From an uncultured Mycoplasmatota bacterium (lineage in GTDB: Bacteria; Bacillota_I; Bacilli_A; RF39; UBA660): DNA of 34,013 nt. The translations under genes were made by a program, and so were the position numbers. The stretch covers positions 1 through 34,013 of the forward strand of contig UQVP01000008.1 in NCBI GenBank assembly GCA_900544605.1. The letters run 5' to 3'. The notes below the pieces were generated by a model. It was not told the DNA's origin, did no database searches, and saw only the letters and a program-made list of their open reading frames with translations. Shown piece after piece: positions 22,921 to 30,522 of this stretch (the stretch's first letter is position 1; each line of letters begins with the position of its first letter).

Positions 22921-24135
22921 ATGGATAGAATAATTATGCATATAGATGTAAATAACGCATTTCTTTCTTGGACAGCTATATATTTATTAAATAATGGTTA
23001 TAAATATGATATTCGTGATAGTTATGCTGTAATAGGTGGCGATGAAAAGACAAGAAATGGTATTGTTTTAGCTAAGTCTATACCAGCTAAAAAGATGGGA
23101 ATATATACTTCAGAAACTTTGTATAGTGCTAGAAAAAAATGTCCAGCATTAAAATGCTATCCACCTAATTATTTATTCTATTCTGAAATGTCAGATAAAT
23201 TATTTAAACTTCTAAATAAATATACTCCTGATATAGAAGTTGCTTCTATAGATGAATGTTATCTTGATTATACCCCTGTTAAAAATATTTATGGAGATGA
23301 AGTAGAATTTGCTAAAAAAATACAAAAAGAAATATATGATACTTTAAAATTTACTGTTAATATAGGTATTGCTAATAATAAATTATGCGCTAAAATGGCT
23401 TCTGATTTTGAAAAGCCATTTAAAATTCATACCTTATATGATTATGAAGTGAAGAAAAAAATGTGGCCATTACCAATTGGTGATTTATTTGGAATAGGTA
23501 AAAGAAGTGCTGAAAAATTAATTAATTTAGGTATTAAAGACATAGCAGCTTTGGCAAATGCAGACGTAAATTATTTATCTAAATATTTTAAAAATCAAGC
23601 TATTAACATGGTTAATAGTGCGAATGGAATAGATAATAGTAGGGTAGTAAGTGAGGCATCTGTAGCTAAAAGTATAGGTAATGAGATAACTTTAGAACAT
23701 GATGTTTCTAATAAAGAAGAATTAAAAAAGCATTTATTATACATTTCTGATAAAGTAGCTCGTCGCTTGAGAAATGATAATAAATATGCTTATGTAGTTG
23801 TTTTAGTTTTAAAAGATAAATATTTTGTTAGAAAATCAAAACAGAAAAAATTAAATAATCCTACTAATGTTACAGAAGATATTTACAATACTTCTGTAGA
23901 AATATTAAATAGTATAGACAATATGGAACCAGTTAGATTAATAGGAATTCAGTTGACTAATTTGGTTGATACTTGCGACCATCAAGTATCTTTATTTGAA
24001 GATATTGATATTGTAGAGAACAACGAGGTGTTAGATAAAACTATAGACACTTTAAAAGACAAATACGGTAGCAGTATTTTAAAAAAAGCTTCTCTTATGA
24101 ATGTTAAGGATAGGCGAAGGCTGCATGATAAGTAG
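22921..24135 (+). CDS. dinB: DNA polymerase IV (Y-family)
   Basis: A 404-residue Y-family translesion polymerase. The catalytic carboxylates are Asp9 (MHIDVNNAFLSW), Asp111 and Glu112 (SIDECYLDY). The thumb helix-hairpin-helix is GDLFGIGKRSAEKLINLGI. A C-terminal QVSLFED is a beta-clamp binding motif of the QxxLF type. The start is the ATG at 22921, three bases after GGTGAT; a frame opening 18 codons upstream is really the promoter. The fingers motif HIDVNNAF differs from the common HVDMDAFF but fits the Firmicutes branch. Confidence 0.95.
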   Translation: MDRIIMHIDVNNAFLSWTAIYLLNNGYKYDIRDSYAVIGGDEKTRNGIVLAKSIPAKKMGIYTSETLYSARKKCPALKCYPPNYLFYSEMSDKLFKLLNKYTPDIEVASIDECYLDYTPVKNIYGDEVEFAKKIQKEIYDTLKFTVNIGIANNKLCAKMASDFEKPFKIHTLYDYEVKKKMWPLPIGDLFGIGKRSAEKLINLGIKDIAALANADVNYLSKYFKNQAINMVNSANGIDNSRVVSEASVAKSIGNEITLEHDVSNKEELKKHLLYISDKVARRLRNDNKYAYVVVLVLKDKYFVRKSKQKKLNNPTNVTEDIYNTSVEILNSIDNMEPVRLIGIQLTNLVDTCDHQVSLFEDIDIVENNEVLDKTIDTLKDKYGSSILKKASLMNVKDRRRLHDK

Positions 24136-24175
24136 TCATTTATTAGTTACTAATTAGATTATTAGTGGAAGTAAG

Positions 24176-24270
24176 CCGCAAAAATCAATTTTTTTAATTA
24201 AAAATTAATAATAGCTATTGACATATAATTAAATTAGAGTATAATTAATATTGCCTACTTGATTTTGCGG
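24176..24270. repeat. inverted repeat flanking the tRNA promoter
   Basis: CCGCAAAAATCAA (24176-24188) is the reverse complement, but for one A, of TTGATTTTGCGG (24259-24270), which spans the tRNA leader and its first four bases. Confidence 0.55.
24218..24245 (+). promoter_or_regulatory. promoter of tRNA-Gly
   Basis: TTGACA (24218-24223) and TATAAT (24240-24245) are both consensus, with a 16-base spacer. A second TATAAT at 24224-24229 is too close to the -35 to pair with it. Confidence 0.8.
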
Positions 24271-24340
24271 GTGTAGTTCAATGGTAGAACTCCAGCCTTC
24301 CAAGCTGATAACGTGGGTCCGATTCCCATCACCCGCTCCA
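24267..24340 (+). tRNA. tRNA-Gly(TCC) with unusual T-loop
   Basis: A 74-base cloverleaf with encoded CCA. The acceptor GCGGGTG pairs with CACCCGC and the discriminator is T, as usual for tRNA-Gly. The D arm is GTTC-AATGGTA-GAAC and the anticodon loop is CTTCCAA (anticodon TCC). Two oddities: the T-loop reads TCCGATT, so position 55 is C rather than the T that becomes pseudouridine, and the anticodon stem has a C27-A43 mismatch where related tRNAs have T-A. It may be a weak elongator or a special-purpose tRNA. Confidence 0.93.
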
Positions 24341-24350
24341 GATTGATAGG

Positions 24351-24371
24351 AAACTCGAACTTTTCGAGTTT
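24351..24371 (+). other. hairpin after the tRNA
   Basis: AAACTCGAA (24351-24359) pairs perfectly with TTCGAGTTT (24363-24371). No T-run; probably a processing or pause hairpin. Confidence 0.55.
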
Positions 24372-24382
24372 AAGTAATATAG

Positions 24383-24408
24383 ACTAACTAGAAATAGTTA
24401 GTTTTTTT
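24383..24408 (+). terminator. terminator of the tRNA transcript
   Basis: ACTAACTA (24383-24390) pairs perfectly with TAGTTAGT (24395-24402) across a GAAA loop, followed by T-run. Confidence 0.92.
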
Positions 24409-24441
24409 GTACTTAAATTTTGAAAGGATGAGTGATTATAT

Positions 24442-24540
24442 ATGCTAAATATTGAAACAAAAGAATTAAAAATAAGTGATGGTGCATTTCTATTTGAATA
24501 TTTAACATTAACAAATTCATCACTCATTATTTTAAATTAA
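24442..24540 (+). CDS. very short ORF (32 aa), probably a gene remnant
   Basis: GAAAGGATGAG lies about 10 bases before an ATG that opens a 32-codon frame (MLNIETKELKISDGAFLFEY and a short hydrophobic end). Its stop overlaps the stop of the opposite-strand broken gene. It may be the start of a longer gene cut off when the accessory strip was inserted or decayed. Not recognised. Confidence 0.3.
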   Translation: MLNIETKELKISDGAFLFEYLTLTNSSLIILN

Positions 24541-25079
24541 CTTGGAATCTTTATTTTAAATCCATCAAACATTTCATATAGCGTTTCAATGTTATTACCC
24601 TTATTAGTAGTAATGACAAATGTGTTTTCAATTTCACTTAAATTTTCCGTTTTTGTAATATTTGGTATTGTTATAATTGCCTAAATAATTAAAACTACTA
24701 TGCTAATTATCAAGCATACATTTAAAATTTTTGTATTGTCTTTGTATTCTGGTATTTTCTCTTCCTTTAAATAATATTGATGTATATTTTTAATATCTAA
24801 ATCATTCTTTATATCAAGCACTATAATAGGAAGTGCTACAATAATAATTAAAAGTGTACTAATGATTGTTATATTAAATGGAATCATATTATTTATTGTC
24901 AGTATAATATTCGGTATAACTATAATTGCTAATAACAATATAAAGATCATTTCATAAACATAGTAGTTCTTAAATGCCTTATATTCTACTTTGGCACCAT
25001 CTTTTAACTAATTTCTAATTGGGAACAATAAGACTAATAAAATTATGGCTACTAAAATTATGATTACTTTCTACTTCAC
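24537..25079 (-). pseudogene. membrane-protein gene interrupted only by three TAG codons
   Basis: From GTG at 25079 to TAA at 24537-24539 the minus strand carries one 180-codon frame with no shift, broken by TAG at 25073-25071, 25010-25008 and 24683-24681. The product would be an integral membrane protein: KVIIILVAIILLVLLFPIRN, [TAG] LKDGAKVEYKAFKNYYVYE, three or four further helices, a charged loop (DIKNDLDIKNIHQYYLKEEK), another helix, then a short soluble tail ending FDGFKIKIPS. The piece PIR-x-x-LKDG-x-x-VEYKA recalls small Firmicutes membrane proteins where Gln precedes LKDG. Other genes here end in TAG, so it is most simply a pseudogene. Confidence 0.7.
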
Positions 25080-25125
25080 TCTTTACACATCACTTCCAAA
25101 TTGCAATTTGCATTATTATTTATTT

Positions 25126-26121
25126 TTACTTTTTATTCATCCACTCAACTGTATCCTTTATTGTATCTTTCATATTTCTATTTTTAAATTTCAACTTTTC
25201 TTTAGCTTTTTCATTACTGAAATTAGCATTAGAAGATAGTGTATATAGTGAATACTTTGTAAAAAGTGGAGTTTGTTTCTTTAAATTATAATATACTTCA
25301 AAAAAAGGTGCTATTAATTTTGCAAGACCTATTGGTAATACCATTTTAATCTTTTTTCTTCCTTGCACATCACAAATTAAATCGCATAATTCTTTTATTG
25401 CAATATATCTATTAGATAAGATATAGCATTCACCATTAATACCATTTTTACAAGCACTAACAACACCGTCTGCTACATCTCTTACATCAACAAAATCATA
25501 TCCACCTTTTACACAAGCAAATAATTTGCCATTTGCAACTTCTTTTATTAATTGTGTTAAGTGACTATTGCCAAAATCATTTGGACCTATAATACCAGAT
25601 GGATGAATTATACAAGCATTCAAATTTTTCCCCTTTACTGCATCAATTACATACTTCGCAGCTTCTGCTTTTGTTTTTGCATATAATCCCTCAACATTAT
25701 CAGGGTTAAAATTAGTTATTTCTGTTATTAATTCATTGTTAGGTGGCTCTGGGATTGCATGCACACTACTAATATAGATAAGTTTTGCTTTTGACTCTAT
25801 TACCTTATCTACTATATTTTTAGTTCCATTAACATTAACATTATAAACAAGTGGATTGTATTTTGATTTTATATATACTACTGCAGCACAATGAATTACA
25901 AAAACTTCTTTTCCATCAGTATTTTCAAAAATTAATGATAAAGTTTCTTTTTTAGTTACATCACCATAGTAGATTTTACATTTTAATCCTTCAAGTGATT
26001 TAATAGAATCGCCTTTTAATACAAAAGCCCTAATTTCATTATCAGCATCTTGTTCTAACTTTCTTATAATGTTATTACCTAAAAAACCATTTGCTCCTGT
26101 TATTATATAGATTTTTTTCAC
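25126..26121 (-). CDS. NAD-dependent epimerase/dehydratase (extended SDR)
   Basis: A 331-residue Rossmann-fold enzyme. The nucleotide loop is TGANGFLGNNII near the N-terminus; IHCAAVVY and ISSVHAI precede the catalytic YAKTK (Tyr-x-x-x-Lys); later come IHPSGIIGPNDFG and FVDVRDVADGVV. These are hallmarks of extended short-chain dehydrogenases acting on nucleotide sugars or dihydroflavonol-like substrates; substrate unknown. The start is GTG at 26121, after AGGTGAT; a longer frame would overlap the TATAAT at 26184-26179. It is intact, unlike its neighbours on either side of the strip, and is followed by the palindrome AAATTGCAATTT. Confidence 0.85.
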   Translation of the reverse strand: MKKIYIITGANGFLGNNIIRKLEQDADNEIRAFVLKGDSIKSLEGLKCKIYYGDVTKKETLSLIFENTDGKEVFVIHCAAVVYIKSKYNPLVYNVNVNGTKNIVDKVIESKAKLIYISSVHAIPEPPNNELITEITNFNPDNVEGLYAKTKAEAAKYVIDAVKGKNLNACIIHPSGIIGPNDFGNSHLTQLIKEVANGKLFACVKGGYDFVDVRDVADGVVSACKNGINGECYILSNRYIAIKELCDLICDVQGRKKIKMVLPIGLAKLIAPFFEVYYNLKKQTPLFTKYSLYTLSSNANFSNEKAKEKLKFKNRNMKDTIKDTVEWMNKK

Positions 26122-26178
26122 AATATTTATCACCTGCCACCCCATTCTAAAAAATAAATCTAAGCTCTCTCTTATATA

Positions 26179-26193
26179 ATTATACCACAATTT
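26179..26193 (-). promoter_or_regulatory. extended -10 promoter of the epimerase gene
   Basis: The minus strand reads TGGTATAATTATATA, an extended -10. The same 15 bases occur upstream of the GNAT gene at about 27483-27469. Confidence 0.6.
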
Positions 26194-26221
26194 CACGATT
26201 CTTTTTTAAGAAGTATATGAA

Positions 26222-26255
26222 TAGTAAAAAGATTAGTTATATTCCAAACTAATCT
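26222..26255 (-). terminator. terminator of the XRE membrane regulator
   Basis: AGATTAGTT (26230-26238 on plus) pairs with AACTAATCT (26247-26255); on the minus strand it is followed by TTTTTACT. Confidence 0.75.
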
Positions 26256-26278
26256 CATCAATAAATTGTAATTTGCTA

Positions 26279-26791
26279 TTATTTATTTCTTTTAACAAGT
26301 ATTACTTCAATTACCGTTATAACAACAATCATAAATGGAGCTACTTTAAAATATACCCACTCAAATGAATGCCATATAGTTCCAATAACTGCCCATTCTG
26401 GATTACTATAATCCCAATTTTGATATGGACTACCTAACAGTGCTAATAAGATAAATAATAAAATCAAACAAACATCAGCTATTATTAAAGTATTAACAAA
26501 TATATTTCTTTTTTGCTTTTGTTTTTTAGATAGTTGTTCATTAATAACCTCTAGTTTCTCTGATATTACCTTTAAGTCGTTTTTTTCCTGTTCATCAATG
26601 TTCTCTCCAAGAATTGTACTAACTGGTGTATCAAATACTTCCGATATAGATATTAACATTTCTGCATCTGGAACAGATAATCCTTGTTCCCATTTTGATA
26701 CTGTTTGTCTTACAACATTTAATTTAACGCTTAATTCTTCTTGAGAAAGTCCTTTATTTTTTCTTAATGTTTTTAAATTATCTTTTAACAT
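26279..26791 (-). CDS. XRE-family regulator with C-terminal membrane segments
   Basis: A 170-residue protein. Residues 1-65 are a classic HTH: LKTLRKNKGLSQEELSVKLN, VVRQTVSKWEQGLSVPDAEM and VFDTPVSTILGE. A coiled, charged linker (about 66-93) leads to two hydrophobic segments (about 96-116 and 148-165) with a WDYSNPEWAV outside loop. Membrane-tethered XRE regulators of this type are frequent in Firmicutes, often linked to transporter or stress genes, but no target is apparent. GAAAGGAAGAAAT provides the ribosome site. Followed by AAATTACAATTT and a terminator. Confidence 0.88.
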   Translation of the reverse strand: MLKDNLKTLRKNKGLSQEELSVKLNVVRQTVSKWEQGLSVPDAEMLISISEVFDTPVSTILGENIDEQEKNDLKVISEKLEVINEQLSKKQKQKRNIFVNTLIIADVCLILLFILLALLGSPYQNWDYSNPEWAVIGTIWHSFEWVYFKVAPFMIVVITVIEVILVKRNK

Positions 26792-26925
26792 TTATAATTT
26801 CTTCCTTTCATTAAATAAATTGTATGACAAATACCCTGTTGCTACAAGCAATGCATTTTAACATATCTATTAAACACTGTTACATCATAGCTTTCAACTA
26901 ATTTATAAATTGTAATTTATCAATA

Positions 26926-27423
26926 TTATAATTTTTTTAAAAAAGCTGACATTCTTCCTCTTTCATTCTCATATTCATCTACTAATTTATAACCGTTCTT
27001 ATACATATTATTAATAGAAAAAAGATTTTTGCTATGCGCCTTGGTAAATATATATTTAATTCCTATACTAATACAATATTCGTTAAATATTTCTAACATT
27101 TTTAACATGTACCCATTACCTACATAATCAGGGCTTACCATTATCGGTCCCAATGAAGCTGTTTCTCTTTCTAAAGTATTAATATGTCTTTTATTTAATA
27201 CTTTTTGATTAGAAGGAATATAAAACATTGAGCATACTAAATGTTCATTATCATAATATAGCCATATTTTTCAACCATGTAATAAAATATCTTCTATTTC
27301 ATTCATAGAAAAGGTTCCTAACCATTCAGGATGCTGCATGTTTTCTTTAACATATGTATATAATTTTAAATAATCATTTAAATCTACATTTTGATTAACA
27401 CATTTTAATTTAATAAAATTCAT
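26926..27423 (-). pseudogene. GNAT acetyltransferase gene with one in-frame TGA
   Basis: A 165-codon frame from ATG at 27423 to TAA at 26926-26928, intact but for TGA at 27273-27271 (codon 51). The conceptual product is a GNAT N-acetyltransferase: HPEWLGTFSMNEIEDILLHG, [TGA] KIWLYYDNEHLVCSMFYIPS, ETASLGPIMVSPDYVGNGYM (acetyl-CoA loop region), YIFTKAHSKNLFSINNMYKN-GY. One base change (GGA to TGA) would explain the stop. The part after the stop begins at an ATG at 27228 but would lack the first strands. Probably inactive. Confidence 0.8.
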
Positions 27424-27791
27424 AATACACATCATAATTTCAAATTACTATTTATCTGTCACTTCAATATATAATTATACCATCATTTTGGTAAATTTTA
27501 TTGCTAAATTAAAACATCCAAGATTCATCCAACATTTCTAGTATATATCCAACATTTGGAAGTAAAATAGAACCTTGCAAGCCCTTTAATTAAAAGTGAT
27601 AAATCGAAAGTATGGTAGAGTTCTTCCATATTTTAACTCAATTTTGCAAGTGCAAAATAAGAAATGATAGCGCTATAAATCCTTTATTTATAAGACATTA
27701 AGTATAATTGTGCTATCAATTTCCTTATCCTGCTTAATAATTATCATCACTTTTTTGTTAAAATTTAGTATTTTCATAGTATACTTATATC

Positions 27792-27900
27792 AGTTAGTAG
27801 TTTATTACTACCTATTATATAGAAAAATAAAGGTTGTCCGACTTCAACCTTTATGGCTCCATTGAAATAAATCGAACTATTAATTAGTTCGTTTTTTTTT
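27792..27900 (+). ncRNA. candidate small structured RNA with its own terminator
   Basis: Three hairpins in a row: GTAGT/ACTAC (about 27797-27812), ATAAAGGTTG/CAACCTTTAT (27827-27836 with 27845-27854), and CGAACTA/TAGTTCG (27873-27879 with 27885-27891) followed by a run of nine or more T. A possible promoter is TTGTTA (27755-27760) with TATACT (27780-27785), though the 19-base spacer is long. No ORF ends before this terminator. Confidence 0.35.
27873..27900 (+). terminator. orphan intrinsic terminator
   Basis: CGAACTA (27873-27879) and TAGTTCG (27885-27891) with a long T-run, but no plus-strand gene upstream for over 3 kb after the tRNA unit. Confidence 0.85.
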
Positions 27901-28030
27901 ATTTAAATTCCATGTTATCAGCTTTCGTTCTTTATTTTATTAATCATTTAATATTTTACTTTTAATTTGTCTTAGAAATTTAAAAAAAGTATGATATACT
28001 GAAAGTAGAGTAGAAATAGGTGTGGTATAG

Positions 28031-29161
28031 ATGATTTTACAAGTAATAGGTATTTTATTAATTATTATATATTTGTTACCTAATGACAATAAAAGAAAAT
28101 TAAACAAAAAAGGAAAAAGTAATTACGCAATTTTAATTCCTGCTCGTAATGAAGAAAAAGTTATAACTGGTTTAATGGAAAGTTTAAAAAAACAATCTGT
28201 AAAAGTTGACTTTAATGATGTTTATGTTATGGTAAGTGATAAAAATGATTTAGCAATTCCCATTTTAAAAAAATATAATTGTAATATTTTAACAAGAATA
28301 AATCCTAGCTTAGAAAGAAAAGGTTATACGCTAGATGAATTGATAAAAAGTATAAAAAAAGAGTATGACTTATATTTTATATTTGACGCCGATAATATTT
28401 TAGATAAAGATTTTATTAAAAATATGCTTGAAGAACATAAAAAAGGATATGATATAGTAACATCTAAAAGGCTTAACAAAAATCCAAGTGATAGTGTTAC
28501 TTCTTATTGTTCTGGTTTACTGTTTACATTGTTAAATATATTTAATAAGAGCAAATCTAACAATAATGAAAATGTTATATTATCAGGTACAGGATTTTTT
28601 ATAAGTGGTGAGATTATAAAAAAATTAGGTGGTTATCCTTTTTATACTTTAACGGAAGATTATGAATTAACTTTATATTCAATAATAAACGAGTATAATA
28701 GTGGTTATTGTGATAAAGCTACTTTTTATGATGAACAACCAATAAAACTTGATGTTTCAATACAACAACGAACAAGGTGGATAAAAGGTTATTTTGAAAA
28801 TAGAAACAAATATAATAAAGAGTTAATAGAAAAGTATAAAAAGACGAGAAATTTTTCTATATTAAAAGAAATAATTGGTATAAAGGGAATTATAGTTTTG
28901 CTATTATGTGCATTTATAAGTATATTACTAAATTTTTCATTAGCAAAAATAGTTTATATATTATCAATTTTATATTTAACATTATTCTTAGTTACACTAT
29001 TTTTAATACTTTGTGATGATTTAAAAGTTAATAACGAATTAAAATTTAAAGCCTTATTTTTTAATCCGATATTTTTATTAAGCTATATAGTAAGCTTATT
29101 TAAATCTTTTGGAAATGTATCTTGGGATGTAATAAAACACGAAAAAGATGATCTTTCATGA
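28031..29161 (+). CDS. family 2 glycosyltransferase (membrane-bound, processive type)
   Basis: A 376-residue enzyme that transfers sugars from nucleotide-sugar donors to an envelope glycan. It has an N-terminal membrane helix (1-16), the GT-A start YAILIPARNEE (32-42), the metal motif DAD (119-121), TED (208-210) as likely catalytic base, QQRTRW (245-250) typical of processive GT2 enzymes, and two or three C-terminal membrane helices (about 275-365). The tail is short and soluble. The stop lies in a bidirectional terminator shared with the folate transporter genes. The leader carries GATATACT and a GGTGTGGT ribosome site. Confidence 0.9.
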   Translation: MILQVIGILLIIIYLLPNDNKRKLNKKGKSNYAILIPARNEEKVITGLMESLKKQSVKVDFNDVYVMVSDKNDLAIPILKKYNCNILTRINPSLERKGYTLDELIKSIKKEYDLYFIFDADNILDKDFIKNMLEEHKKGYDIVTSKRLNKNPSDSVTSYCSGLLFTLLNIFNKSKSNNNENVILSGTGFFISGEIIKKLGGYPFYTLTEDYELTLYSIINEYNSGYCDKATFYDEQPIKLDVSIQQRTRWIKGYFENRNKYNKELIEKYKKTRNFSILKEIIGIKGIIVLLLCAFISILLNFSLAKIVYILSILYLTLFLVTLFLILCDDLKVNNELKFKALFFNPIFLLSYIVSLFKSFGNVSWDVIKHEKDDLS

Positions 29162-29170
29162 TCATCTTTT
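29143..29170. terminator. bidirectional terminator between GT2 and ecfT
   Basis: AAAAGATGAT (29143-29152) pairs perfectly with ATCATCTTTT (29161-29170). Confidence 0.88.
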
Positions 29171-29738
29171 AGTATGCCTTTATAGTTAGCGCTTTTTCTA
29201 ATTCATCTAATCTATTAAATAAATTATTTAAAAAAGTTATTAAATAAATGTGTGGTTTAGTTATTAAATAAAATAAATTGAATTTGACACCTTTACTTTT
29301 TAATGATAACTTAATCATTCTTATCTCATCTGATAAAATTGGAATAAATGCTAAAGAAATAGAAATTATTAATGTTAAGTTATCAATATCTACTTTAAAT
29401 ATTTTTAAAGGGTAGAATAAGTATTTAAAAGCTTGTCTTATTTTATCATTATCAAAGTAATTTCCCATTATGTATGTCATATCAATAGCTAGAAATAATT
29501 TTATTCCTACTTTTAAAGAAAATATAATATTTGAAAATAAAATATTACAAATAATTATGAAGAAAACAAAAATCACATATTTTTTAAACATTTTAAAATG
29601 TTTTTTTATAGGTATTTTCATAATTATAGAAATTATAAAATTGAAGCTAAACAATATAAGCAAAAATACAAAGTTGTCGATTGAAAACAGTAGGCAACTA
29701 TATATAAAGAAAAGTATAAGTATAAAAGTGTTAACCAT
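29169..29738 (-). CDS. ecfT: ECF transporter transmembrane coupling protein EcfT
   Basis: A 189-residue membrane protein, shorter than most EcfT (about 260), with four to five helices. The two coupling motifs that dock onto the ATPases are visible: LSLKSKGVKF and the C-terminal EKALTIKAY (family form A-x-x-x-R-G, here with R replaced by K in both). It links the folate-binding FolT to EcfA. Its ATG overlaps the ecfA stop by eight bases (ATGGTTAA). Confidence 0.85.
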   Translation of the reverse strand: MVNTFILILFFIYSCLLFSIDNFVFLLILFSFNFIISIIMKIPIKKHFKMFKKYVIFVFFIIICNILFSNIIFSLKVGIKLFLAIDMTYIMGNYFDNDKIRQAFKYLFYPLKIFKVDIDNLTLIISISLAFIPILSDEIRMIKLSLKSKGVKFNLFYLITKPHIYLITFLNNLFNRLDELEKALTIKAY

Positions 29739-30522
29739 TTTTTTTAATTCTTTCTAATATACTTTTTTCATTTAAATCATCTATGTTATTAATCTTTAAT
29801 GTAGTTGCTAATTTAAAAATGAATGGTATTTGTAAATTATGCTTTGTTAATATAGTATTATCATTTAGTATATCATTTATTTCATATTTATATGTTTTAT
29901 GGTTATCTATAATAACGATTTCATCTGCATATATTAGTTCATCCATATTATTTGTTATAAAAATAATTCCCATTTTCTTTTTTAGCGAGTTAATAAGTTT
30001 ATATATAGCTTGTTTCCCATTAATATCTATCATAGATGTTGCTTCATCAAAGATAAGGTAGTCAGGGTTTAATGATAATTGTGAAGCAATAGCAATTCTT
30101 TGTTGCTCTCCTCCTGATAATTCATAGGGATTAGTGTTCATAAAATTTTCCATATTAACTTTTTTTAAACTGTCTTTAATTATTTCTGGTATTAATGTTT
30201 TTTCTACTTTCATATTTTCTAGAGTAAATTTTATATCATCATATACTTTCGAAAAAATAATTTGATTACTGGGATTTTGAAAAACTATTCCAACTTTATT
30301 TCTGATTAATTTATTATCAGTTTTTTTGTTTATTACAAGATCATCAATCGATAATTTTCCTGAAACAGGATATAAAAGTCCACTTATTATATTTGCTAGA
30401 GTAGACTTACCACTTCCGTTAGCTCCAATTATAAATGTTACTTTTGACTTTTGTATGTTAAGATTTATACCATCAATAATAATTTTATCATATTTAAATG
30501 TTATATTTTCAAGCTTAATCAT
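29731..30522 (-). CDS. ecfA: ECF transporter ATPase
   Basis: A 263-residue ABC ATPase. Walker A GANGSGKST (33-41), Q-loop FQNPSNQ (Gln82), signature LSGGEQQR (135-142) and Walker B YLIFDEAT (155-162) are all intact. ECF modules usually have two ATPases, EcfA and EcfA'; only one is present here, so it would work as a homodimer or pair with a distant partner. Its start overlaps the folT stop by eight bases (ATGATTAA), mirroring the ecfA-ecfT junction. Confidence 0.93.
   Translation of the reverse strand: MIKLENITFKYDKIIIDGINLNIQKSKVTFIIGANGSGKSTLANIISGLLYPVSGKLSIDDLVINKKTDNKLIRNKVGIVFQNPSNQIIFSKVYDDIKFTLENMKVEKTLIPEIIKDSLKKVNMENFMNTNPYELSGGEQQRIAIASQLSLNPDYLIFDEATSMIDINGKQAIYKLINSLKKKMGIIFITNNMDELIYADEIVIIDNHKTYKYEINDILNDNTILTKHNLQIPFIFKLATTLKINNIDDLNEKSILERIKKNG

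Larger units (their letters stand above)
25097..26922 (-). repeat. AAATT(A/G)CAATTT palindrome after three leftward genes
   Basis: On the minus strand the 12-mer AAATTACAATTT or AAATTGCAATTT follows the stop codon of the GNAT gene (about 26907-26918), the XRE gene (about 26264-26275) and the epimerase gene (about 25098-25109). I noticed no other copies in the window. Confidence 0.5.
27430..28020. other. 600-base gene-free stretch with hairpins
   Basis: No coding frame is convincing here. It contains the minus-strand TGGTATAATTATATA promoter of the GNAT gene (about 27483-27469), a repeated ATCCAACATTT, the perfect palindromes TTTTGCAAGTGCAAAA (near 27643-27658) and ATAGCGCTAT (27667-27676), and the hairpins listed separately. 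Near the right end, the promoter of the glycosyltransferase gene includes GATATACT. Confidence 0.5.

Noticed and set aside
24537..25079. Genome-wide reassignment of TAG
   Set aside because: TAG ends sufB, the spoIIAA-like gene, dinB, the amidoligase and others, where reading through would run into ribosome sites and neighbouring genes.
25045..25239. Plus-strand ORF opposite the epimerase end
   Set aside because: It is low-complexity, has no ribosome site and overlaps the clear minus-strand epimerase and the broken membrane gene.
26926..27423. Use of the Mollicutes code (TGA = Trp)
   Set aside because: Trp is TGG in all other genes, and TGA serves as the real stop of recX and the glycosyltransferase; the single TGA in the GNAT gene is better explained as a mutation.
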